This document shows, piece after piece, positions 1-4,814 of a DNA stretch of 5,093 nt. Position 1 is the first letter of the stretch, and every line of letters starts with the position of its first letter. The stretch is from JBIOHJ01 sp044448905 (GTDB lineage: Bacteria > Bacteroidota > Bacteroidia > AKYH767-A > OLB10): the NCBI GenBank assembly GCA_044448905.1, contig JBIOHJ010000165.1, forward strand, positions 1 through 5,093, in the 5' to 3' direction. The notes beneath the pieces are model-generated. The model was not told where the DNA came from, did no database searches, and was given only the letters and a program-made list of their open reading frames with translations. Both the position numbers and the translations under genes were made by a program.

Positions 1-1000
1 AAAGATTCCATGTCTCGCTGCCGTTGTCGTCATTGTACCATGCAGCGTAGCTTATGTTGTAATATCCGAAATGAGTGCCGCCATAGCGCATACCTCCAAC
101 CGGCATGCTCCACGATGTGTAAGTGGTGTTAAATCCCGATCCATTATTCAGATATACTTTCCAGTAAGGATTGCTGCCGGGTGAGAATGACAAAACTTTC
201 TGTAAAGCGCTGTTGGTTTCAGAAGATACTATAAGGTCTGACAAGCCATCATTGTTTATATCCAAAAGATTCCATGTCTCGCTGCCGTTGTCGTCATTGT
301 ACCATGCAGCGTAGCTTATGTTGTAATATCCGAAATGAGTGCCGCCATAGCGCATACCTCCAATAGGCAGCCCCCATGATGTGTAGGTGGTGTTAAACCC
401 TGAGCCATTATTAAGATATACTTTCCAGTAAGGATTGCTTCCGGGCGAGAACCCTAAAACTTTTTGCAGTGTGGCGTTTGTTTCAGACGATACAACTAAG
501 TCAATTAAACCATCGCCATTCATATCAGCAAGATTCCATGTCTCGCTGCCCTGGTCGTCATCGTACCATGCTCCATAGCTTATGTTAAAATATCCGAAAT
601 GAGTGCCGCCATCCCTGAGGCCGCCAACAGGAAGACTCCAGTTGATATAGCTCGCATTATACCCCGAACCATTATTGAGATATACTTTCCAATAGGGATT
701 GCTGCCGGGCGAAAACGCCAAAACTTTTTGCAGCGTGGCATTTGTTTCTGACGTTACGACAAGGTCATTTAAACCATCGCCATTCATATCCACAAGATTC
801 CATGTCTCGCTGCCCTGGTCATCGTTATACCATGCTGCGTAACTTATGTTGTAATAACCGAAATGGGTTCCGCCATCCCTGAAGCCGCCAACAGGAAGAC
901 TCCAGTTGGTGTAAGTTGGAGAAAAGCCCTGGGCATAAGTTTCAAGATTTATAAGCGCAAGGCAAACTGATAAAACGAGCACTGGTTTTTTTTGAAGCAT
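1..1000 (-). CDS. Secreted FG-GAP/VCBS-type tandem repeat protein (C-terminus beyond left edge)
   Basis: The frame is open from ATG at 1000 to the left edge (333 complete codons, no stop), so the C-terminus is missing. Residues 1-23 form a signal peptide: basic MLQKK, a hydrophobic core, then TYA|Q with Gln at +1. From W33 the chain is 88-residue repeats (W33, W121, W209, W297; the fourth is cut after residue 333). Each complete repeat has a GGTHFGYYNISY-like segment, a GSETWNL segment, a DxNxDGxxD calcium-loop motif (D71, N73, D75, D79 in repeat 1; the third reads DINNDGLSD) followed by LVV or LIV, and SNPYWKVYLNNGSG. These motifs belong to FG-GAP/VCBS repeats, which form beta-propeller blades in extracellular proteins. 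Export to the periplasm or surface is well supported; ligand and function are unknown. A T9SS sorting domain may lie off-window. Start choice rests on the signal peptide. Confidence 0.9.
   Translation of the reverse strand, partial: MLQKKPVLVLSVCLALINLETYAQGFSPTYTNWSLPVGGFRDGGTHFGYYNISYAAWYNDDQGSETWNLVDMNGDGLNDLVVTSETNATLQKVLAFSPGSNPYWKVYLNNGSGYNASYINWSLPVGGLRDGGTHFGYFNISYGAWYDDDQGSETWNLADMNGDGLIDLVVSSETNATLQKVLGFSPGSNPYWKVYLNNGSGFNTTYTSWGLPIGGMRYGGTHFGYYNISYAAWYNDDNGSETWNLLDINNDGLSDLIVSSETNSALQKVLSFSPGSNPYWKVYLNNGSGFNTTYTSWSMPVGGMRYGGTHFGYYNISYAAWYNDDNGSETWNL
2..904 (-). repeat. Tandem 264-bp (88-codon) coding repeats, three full and one partial
   Basis: Units run 904-641, 640-377, 376-113 and 112-2 on the minus strand. 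The phrase beginning gattccatgtctcgctgcc recurs at 4, 268, 532 and 796, exactly 264 bp apart each time. Units 3 and 4 share an uninterrupted identical run of 99 bp (1-99 against 265-363), including third codon positions. Units 1 and 2 are more diverged in DNA but still close in protein. Length is perfectly conserved, which fits one structural blade per unit. The identity at silent sites points to recent duplication or gene conversion. Confidence 0.95.
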
Positions 1001-1027
1001 GTATTTATAATTATGAATTATGAATCC

Positions 1028-1038
1028 CGCCTGAGGCG
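1028..1038. repeat. Short GC-rich palindrome cgcct-g-aggcg
   Basis: A five-base inverted repeat around a single base, set in the phrase cccgcctgaggcgagacaag. The flanking gagacaag (1038-1045) recurs at 3595-3602, directly beside another GC-rich palindrome, so the two sites may be pieces of one dispersed element. It lies in the presumed 5' leader of the repeat protein gene. Confidence 0.4.
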
Positions 1039-1058
1039 AGACAAGTTGCTGAATTATG

Positions 1059-1074
1059 TCCCGAAGTCTCGGGA
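1059..1074. repeat. Palindromic repeat tccga-type: tcccga-agtc-tcggga
   Basis: A perfect 6-bp stem (1059-1064 with 1069-1074) around a 4-base loop, followed by tgaaggctt. The palindrome at 3556-3573 has a similar design (tccga...tcgga) and is followed by tgaagcgctt, so the two look like members of one family of short intergenic palindromes common in Bacteroidota. With the candidate promoter at 1100-1107 it would be transcribed as a hairpin in the leader of the repeat protein mRNA. Confidence 0.55.
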
Positions 1075-1099
1075 TGAAGGCTTTACATTTTCATTATGT

Positions 1100-1107
1100 C
1101 AAAAGTA
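1100..1107 (-). promoter_or_regulatory. Candidate Bacteroidota -7 element TACTTTTG for the repeat protein gene
   Basis: On the minus strand this reads TACTTTTG, an exact match to the Bacteroidota -7 consensus TAnnTTTG. I see no clear -33 TTTG at the usual distance upstream; that stretch is AT-rich. A start just downstream would give a leader of roughly 90 bases holding the hairpins at 1059-1074 and 1028-1038. One 8-base match with six fixed bases can arise by chance, so confidence is low. Confidence 0.3.
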
Positions 1108-1172
1108 TTTATATGCGGTTATAATTTAACTATACAGGACTTTTTTTTTTCAACACCATTTGTATACGTTCA

Positions 1173-1241
1173 CTTCGTTCTCGTTTACCGCAAAGACATG
1201 AGGGGAAGAGACGAGGATGTGATTAATCTTTTTTACCGCCT
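1173..1241 (+). repeat. Diverged 69-bp direct repeat, copy A
   Basis: This aligns with 1645-1713 in the same orientation. Shared landmarks in order are cg-t-ctcg, gcaaagaca, an aag/gaggatg purine-rich block, a T-rich stretch and accgcct at the end. By eye, 19 of the first 25 positions match and the following 22 bases align with one 2-base gap. Both copies are 69 bp long. Phrases like accgcaaagac are familiar from dispersed intergenic repeats in Bacteroidota (recollection, not searched). Confidence 0.55.
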
Positions 1242-1257
1242 CACTTTGTAACTGAAA

Positions 1258-1375
1258 GATTATCAATAATCATTTCACACTTACTTAGTGTAACGCGCAC
1301 AGCAAAAGAAACGGTGCGCTTATCATGAAGAGTGGTGCACACTGCACACAGTCCAACGGAAAAATTTTTATTTCC
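1258..1375. other. Run of five small potential hairpins
   Basis: Consecutive perfect stems occur at 1258-1271 (gatta/taatc, loop of 4), 1277-1291 (acact/agtgt, loop of 5), 1295-1319 (gcgcac/gtgcgc, loop of 13), 1335-1347 (gtgca/tgcac, loop of 3) and 1358-1375 (ggaaa/tttcc, loop of 8). Each is weak and could arise by chance. Their head-to-tail order just before the nested inverted repeat suggests a structured RNA or mobile-repeat remnant, but that is speculative. Confidence 0.3.
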
Positions 1376-1412
1376 ATTTTTTGTTTGCCCAAAAAGTGGA
1401 GCAAAAAAGACC

Positions 1413-1497
1413 CCACGAAAACCAACTTTAATTTTTTCTTTGCTACACAAGCCAACGCCACCGAGGCCGAAAAAATTACAGTTCGCGCTTTTCGTGG
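1413..1497. repeat. Nested inverted repeat, possible structured RNA or MITE-like element
   Basis: The outer stem is perfect over 9 bp: ccacgaaaa at 1413-1421 with ttttcgtgg at 1489-1497. Nested inside it is a perfect 10-bp stem: taattttttc at 1429-1438 with gaaaaaatta at 1469-1478. The two are separated by 7 bases on the left and 10 on the right, so both can form at once, leaving a 30-base apical loop. Further out, agtg (1395-1398) can pair with cact (1508-1511). Nesting of two long perfect stems is unlikely by chance, although the inner one is A/T-rich. No known RNA family is recognised. Which strand is transcribed, if either, cannot be told. Confidence 0.45.
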
Positions 1498-1548
1498 ACG
1501 CCTTCCGCACTGGTATCAGGATGGTCTGAGCTTTGGGTGAGGCTGTAT

Positions 1549-1568
1549 CCTCTCACCTCCTCTCACCT
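1549..1568. repeat. 10-bp tandem duplication cctctcacct
   Basis: Two perfect adjacent copies of cctctcacct (1549-1558 and 1559-1568). This is probably a small slippage or duplication product in non-coding DNA; no function is evident. Confidence 0.6.
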
Positions 1569-1644
1569 GACAGGTTAAATAAAAAGAAATATTTGGTAAA
1601 AACAAAAGGAATGAGGATATTGTGCGCTAATTGTAAAAATAAAC

Positions 1645-1713
1645 TTTCGTCCTCGCCTGCTGCAAAGACAAGATGAAAAGAGGAGGATGATAGAGTTTTT
1701 GAATTTACCGCCT
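1645..1713 (+). repeat. Diverged 69-bp direct repeat, copy B
   Basis: Second copy of the repeat at 1173-1241, 472 bp downstream in the same orientation. It covers the ATG at 1687 and the eight codons after it. Because the same kind of sequence occurs in copy A without a gene, the 1687-1713 stretch is best seen as non-coding repeat, and translation of the next gene probably starts after it at 1720. The aggagg at 1681-1686 touches the ATG at 1687 with no spacing and belongs to the purine-rich block of the repeat, so it is not good evidence of a ribosome binding site. Confidence 0.55.
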
Positions 1714-1719
1714 GCCAGG

Positions 1720-3522
1720 ATGCATTCAGCCAAAAAAAGTTGTCTTGCGGCAACAATAATTCTATACTTAACCGTAATATTCTGCGGACATTCACAACCC
1801 TTATCTTATCCAAAACACGATGAGGTAGTTGAATATTTCTTCAATAATTATTCGTTAGCGGATTATTCAAAACCATCTCTTGAATTTCAAAAAAAACCAT
1901 CAGGCTGGTTTGGAAAAATATCCGACAATGGCCGTGATACATTGATAAAAATATGGAGTTCAGGAGAATGGTTCGCTGCTAAAGCTTTAATTGACGATAC
2001 CTCGGCCACCTTTTCAGCTTTGAGAAAAAGCAATATGGATAATTGGGCGAAAATTCATTACGATGCCTGCCCATATTACGGGTATAATGACTGGTATAAA
2101 GATATAATTAAAGACTATCGTGATTACAATGGCAATGATGCGGAAAAAATTTACGGCATTGGCAGGGCCTATTCATTCTATGCCGACAACCTTCTATCAG
2201 ACAAAAACGGGTCAACTGACAGCACTGTTTTATTTTCGTACAAAAACCCGGATTCGAAGCTGTCGGCCGGGCAATTAAGCACTTATCGTTTTTATCGCCA
2301 TAAAGCGATTGAGTTATATTCAAAAACAGTTGAATTAAAACCGTCCTACAAGACTTTAGTAGGAGAAATAAATTTAAAACGTGATTTTGAATACATCACA
2401 GCCTACCAGGATTTAATTCAGTTTTCCACAGCGAAACAAGCGCTGAATGAAATCCCGGATAGCCTTTTTTCACCTTTTTACCGGGAATTTGCTTACAATT
2501 TATTAATGAGCTGCGATAAAAATGCTATCCTGTTTGTAAATGGTGATTTGGATACTTTTCTGCCACTTTACCTTCAGCTGAAGGAAGGTATAAGAAAAGA
2601 TGTAGCTGTAATTAATGCAGGGATGCTGGCTTTGCCGAGATATTGCGCTTACCTGAAAAAATATTTCCGGGTAAAATTTTCTCTTCAAAATTCCAATCCT
2701 GATCCAAATACATTGGCTTATGTGTACCTTGAAAAAGATACAATGAACCTGGAATGGACTTTTGACGATGTAATAACTTACCTTAATGATCCTGCCTTCA
2801 GAAAAACATATAATGAACTCACTTACTCCAATCTTCCCGCAAATCATTTTAACTTATCCGGGCTCTATCCTCCATTACGATGGAGCTCAGACGCAAGATA
2901 TTTGTATAAGTATCAATTATTAATTGCCGATGTTATTAATTCCAATTTGAAAAATCGCCCCGTTTATTTTTCAACAACCAATGCCAGTGAAAATTATGAC
3001 GGATATGAAAATTATTTCTCAACAGCCATACTTGTTTACCAGGTTTTAAATCAATATCAGTTAATTCAGCCTTACTATGAAAATATCAATACTGAAAAGG
3101 GTTATCGGTTGGCAACAGGTGTATTTCAATGGCAACATGCCGGGTCTGCGTCTTCCCATGAGAAAGTTATGTGTACGAATTACCGGGTAAATTTGGGCAG
3201 ACTTGCTCTAAGACTTGCCGAAGAAAGCAAATTTGATTCATCAATGAAAATTATTGATTTATGTCTTGACCTGTTTGGAAATGATCAACTGGCTCATACT
3301 AATCTTTCTTTACCATTGGTTGAAGCATTTTATAAAATGAAGCAATATGAATCGGGTAACCATATTGCAAAGCAAATAGTGTATAATTTCAGGCACGACA
3401 TCTACCCGGTGGATGATGATATTATTAAAATAAAGGAACCTAAAAATGAGAAATTAATAGTTGATGTCAGGGAACTGATGAAAGAGTATGGGCAGGACGT
3501 TAGTATTTTAGATGAAAAATAA
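1720..3522 (+). CDS. Exported protein resembling the soluble C-terminal region of DUF2723/TMEM260-like proteins, with TPR-like helices
   Basis: A 600-residue product from ATG 1720. I prefer this start because residues 1-25 form a good signal peptide (MHSAKK, hydrophobic 8-22, GHS|Q with +1 Gln), whereas ATG 1687 adds 11 residues encoded largely within a dispersed repeat. The mature part has no further membrane segment, so it should be periplasmic or beyond. Residues about 141-209 are helical and TPR-like, ending KAIELYSKTVELKPSY. Residues 268-299 read NAILFVNGDLDTFLPLYL followed by GIRKDVAVIN, matching the NAILFTNGDNDTFPLWYLQ...RxDVRVVN signature I know from the tail of DUF2723 proteins; RPVYFSTT (413-420) matches another landmark there. 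The C-terminus (about 487-559) is again TPR-like. DUF2723 proteins normally carry an N-terminal multi-pass GT-C-type part, absent here, so catalysis is not expected. No exact promoter motif is seen upstream. Confidence 0.85.
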   Translation: MHSAKKSCLAATIILYLTVIFCGHSQPLSYPKHDEVVEYFFNNYSLADYSKPSLEFQKKPSGWFGKISDNGRDTLIKIWSSGEWFAAKALIDDTSATFSALRKSNMDNWAKIHYDACPYYGYNDWYKDIIKDYRDYNGNDAEKIYGIGRAYSFYADNLLSDKNGSTDSTVLFSYKNPDSKLSAGQLSTYRFYRHKAIELYSKTVELKPSYKTLVGEINLKRDFEYITAYQDLIQFSTAKQALNEIPDSLFSPFYREFAYNLLMSCDKNAILFVNGDLDTFLPLYLQLKEGIRKDVAVINAGMLALPRYCAYLKKYFRVKFSLQNSNPDPNTLAYVYLEKDTMNLEWTFDDVITYLNDPAFRKTYNELTYSNLPANHFNLSGLYPPLRWSSDARYLYKYQLLIADVINSNLKNRPVYFSTTNASENYDGYENYFSTAILVYQVLNQYQLIQPYYENINTEKGYRLATGVFQWQHAGSASSHEKVMCTNYRVNLGRLALRLAEESKFDSSMKIIDLCLDLFGNDQLAHTNLSLPLVEAFYKMKQYESGNHIAKQIVYNFRHDIYPVDDDIIKIKEPKNEKLIVDVRELMKEYGQDVSILDEK

Positions 3523-3555
3523 AGCCCCTTTAGTACTCGTTTCTCTTTCATCATC

Positions 3556-3573
3556 GTCCGATAGCTATCGGAC
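3556..3573. repeat. Perfect 18-bp palindrome gtccgatagctatcggac
   Basis: The sequence is its own reverse complement over 18 bp. It lies between convergent genes and is followed by ctgaagcgct. It resembles the element at 1059-1074 and belongs to a type of short palindrome (tccgatagctatcgga) I recognise as highly iterated in Bacteroidota intergenic DNA. It could act as a transcription barrier for both flanking genes, but there is no adjacent T-tract. Confidence 0.7.
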
Positions 3574-3574
3574 T

Positions 3575-3584
3575 GAAGCGCTTC
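3575..3584. repeat. Perfect 10-bp palindrome gaagcgcttc
   Basis: Directly follows the 18-bp palindrome with one base between. Its left part, in the phrase ctgaagcgct (3573-3582), recurs exactly at 4795-4804, so it looks like part of the same dispersed unit and not an independent site. Confidence 0.45.
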
Positions 3585-3602
3585 TATTGCAAGAGAGACA
3601 AG

Positions 3603-3621
3603 CCTGCCTGCAGCAGGCAGG
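3603..3621. repeat. GC-rich hairpin repeat cctgcctg-cag-caggcagg
   Basis: A perfect 8-bp stem around a 3-base loop, preceded by gagacaag (3595-3602). It is a familiar type of intergenic palindrome in Bacteroidota. It sits in the convergent gap, 81 bp after the stop of the upstream plus-strand gene and 63 bp past the stop of the minus-strand gene. It could end or shield transcripts, but no T-run follows on either side, so it is not called a terminator. Confidence 0.65.
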
Positions 3622-3684
3622 GATGCGCGAATATGAATAGAAAAACAAATTTTTTAGCCGTTAAAAGTAATTTAGTAATTCGGA

Positions 3685-4647
3685 TCATCTGTTCTCAAGT
3701 ACCACCTTTTCGGTTTTTGATTTAGTTCCAATCACAGTTTTCAATAAATAAATGCCCGGTGAGTTTCCGCTGATATTTAATTCAAATTTGTTTCTGCCGG
3801 GCCGCACTATTTGCTTTGTTAAAAGATTGCTTACATATTTTCCGGCAAGGTCATATAAATCTGCCTCAGCAAATTCTTCCTTTTCCGCATTGATGTCAAT
3901 ATGCAGCAGCCCGTTCGTAGGGTTTGGATAGATAAGCGTATTGAAATCTACAGGTGTTCCCATTATTTCGCCTGTTTCCTCCCTCAATGTTACTGCTTCC
4001 GTACCGGGAGTCACTGCCTCGTTAGTTTCATTTATTTCAACCATTATCACCCCCGTAGTGACATAGCTTACTAACGGACCTGTTAAAGCTTCGATTTCAA
4101 CTTCAGGCAGCGTTGTAAAAAGTGTTTCAGGTTCAATTGCGATTTTACCTTTAAGCCCGCAGGTTACTATAGGTTCCCCTTTGATGGGGTTTTCGGTATC
4201 TGCCGGAACCTCATAAGAAGAAATTCCGCCCAATACAGGAGGGAAGGTGTCAAGTTCGGGAGGAATAATATTACCTGCCGGTTCAACAGCAGTAAACTCT
4301 ATTAATCCTACAGTGTTTCCCTGCGGAGTGGTGCATGAAAACAGTGAAGTGCCGAATGTAATCAGCAAAGCAACAGCAAATAGCTGTAACGGGGTACATA
4401 TACGAAAAGAAGCCGGAACCGGCAGTTTTATGGTTACCGGCTGATTTAACTGGTCATTGCTGAAATGTCCGCATAGCTTTTCATCCCGGTGCGTACTTAC
4501 ATATTGTTGTATCTCGCTGGTTGTTTTGTTTGAAAAATCAACAACGGTCTTGCAGCATTTGCCGCAAAACCGTCCGCGTTCTTCAACAGACATTTTACCC
4601 CAGTCCTCATGGCAGGGTTTGGGAATTGAAATAATCAGGTTTTGCAT
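3685..4647 (-). CDS. Cys-rich 'IPKPCHEDW' domain protein with hydrophobic segment and C-terminal T9SS sorting domain
   Basis: A 320-residue product from ATG 4647. An in-frame ATG at 4695 would add 16 residues, but proteins with this domain, as I know them, begin a few residues before IPKPCHEDW. Residues 8-62 hold IPKPCHEDW, GRFCGKCCKTVVDFS and LCGHF: C12, H13, C28, C31, C32, C59 and H61 could bind a metal (inference). Residues about 83-104 are hydrophobic, ending LFSC105, either a membrane anchor or a late lipobox-like site. The middle (106-237) is rich in Pro, Thr and Glu, with repeated G-x-I motifs (G114, G167, G199, G226). Residues 238-320 are a T9SS type A sorting domain: YPNPTNG (240-246), LYDLAGK, and SPGIYLLKTVIG before KVVLENR. 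Known substrates with this tail are exported by Sec and then cross the outer membrane, yet no N-terminal signal peptide is visible. The closest promoter match is TACGTTTT at 4674-4681 (minus), which would exclude the 4695 start. Function unknown. Confidence 0.88.
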   Translation of the reverse strand: MQNLIISIPKPCHEDWGKMSVEERGRFCGKCCKTVVDFSNKTTSEIQQYVSTHRDEKLCGHFSNDQLNQPVTIKLPVPASFRICTPLQLFAVALLITFGTSLFSCTTPQGNTVGLIEFTAVEPAGNIIPPELDTFPPVLGGISSYEVPADTENPIKGEPIVTCGLKGKIAIEPETLFTTLPEVEIEALTGPLVSYVTTGVIMVEINETNEAVTPGTEAVTLREETGEIMGTPVDFNTLIYPNPTNGLLHIDINAEKEEFAEADLYDLAGKYVSNLLTKQIVRPGRNKFELNISGNSPGIYLLKTVIGTKSKTEKVVLENR

Positions 4648-4814
4648 AATTTTAAATTTAAAGGTTTGATGCAAAAACGTATATTTTCCATACAATAGTA
4701 TTGCCGCAATGCTTAAAAAAGCCTGTACAAATTTTTTTTTACATACTCATTACAAAATATTCCCCTCCGGTATTCGTCTGCCTCTCGTCCTTGTCTGAAG
4801 CGCTGCCTGTGTTT
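4648..4814. other. Spacer between two minus-strand genes
   Basis: A 167-bp gap with no gene. It has a run of nine T at 4732-4740 (nine A on the minus strand, so not a terminator tail for the minus-strand gene), a weak promoter-like TACGTTTT on the minus strand at 4674-4681, and the decayed palindrome element at 4786-4804. The gap size suggests the two minus-strand genes are transcribed separately. Confidence 0.5.
4786..4804. repeat. Decayed copy of the 3555-3582 palindrome element
   Basis: The sequence cgtcc-ttgt-ctgaagcgct matches cgtcc-(13 bases)-ctgaagcgct at 3555-3582, with the hairpin core shortened from 13 to 4 bases. The shared ctgaagcgct is identical over 10 bp. It lies just downstream of the stop of the GIY-YIG-like gene, as the intact element lies just downstream of the 1720-3522 gene. 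Confidence 0.4.

Larger units (their letters stand above)
1001..1719. other. Long divergent intergenic region without a convincing gene
   Basis: These 719 bp separate the divergent starts at 1000 (minus) and 1720 (plus). Short frames are open here (about 1241-1510 minus, 1325-1540 plus, 1332-1529 plus, 1553-1813 minus), but they overlap one another, have odd composition, and show no domain, signal peptide or start-site support. The region instead holds palindromes, a candidate promoter element, a run of ten T at 1141-1150, a 69-bp direct repeat pair, hairpins at 1258-1375 and a nested inverted repeat at 1413-1497. I read it as regulatory DNA plus remnants of dispersed non-coding repeats; that reading is inference. 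Confidence 0.6.

Noticed and set aside
1..904. Periodic repeats as a CRISPR or satellite array
   Set aside because: The 264-bp period is an exact multiple of three and translates into a conserved 88-residue domain in an open frame with a signal peptide.
1141..1150. Run of ten T as an intrinsic terminator
   Set aside because: No stable GC-rich hairpin precedes it and no plus-strand gene ends before it.
1241..1510. Minus-strand 89-codon frame as a gene
   Set aside because: It overlaps two equally open plus frames, has no domain or signal, and is better explained by a non-coding repeat.
1687..1719. Longer start (ATG 1687) for the 1720-3522 gene, with aggagg just before it
   Set aside because: The extra residues lie mostly in a dispersed direct repeat, spoil the signal peptide, and the aggagg touches the ATG with no spacing.
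1780..1800. Lipoprotein reading of the 1720-3522 signal peptide at C22
   Set aside because: The residue before the Cys is Phe, which does not fit a lipobox; cleavage before Q26 is more plausible.
1553..1813. Minus-strand 86-codon frame as a gene
   Set aside because: It overlaps the signal peptide region of the 1720 gene on the other strand and shows no protein features.
2108..2847. Minus-strand frames at 2108-2323 and 2503-2847
   Set aside because: They are antisense shadows of a well-supported long coding region.
3520..3532. taaag-ccc-cttta hairpin at the stop codon of the 1720-3522 gene as a terminator
   Set aside because: The stem is AT-rich and weak, overlaps the stop codon and has no T-tract.
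4648..4695. Longer start (ATG 4695) for the Cys-rich/T9SS gene
   Set aside because: The family as I know it begins just before IPKPCHEDW, and the best promoter-like match lies inside the extension.
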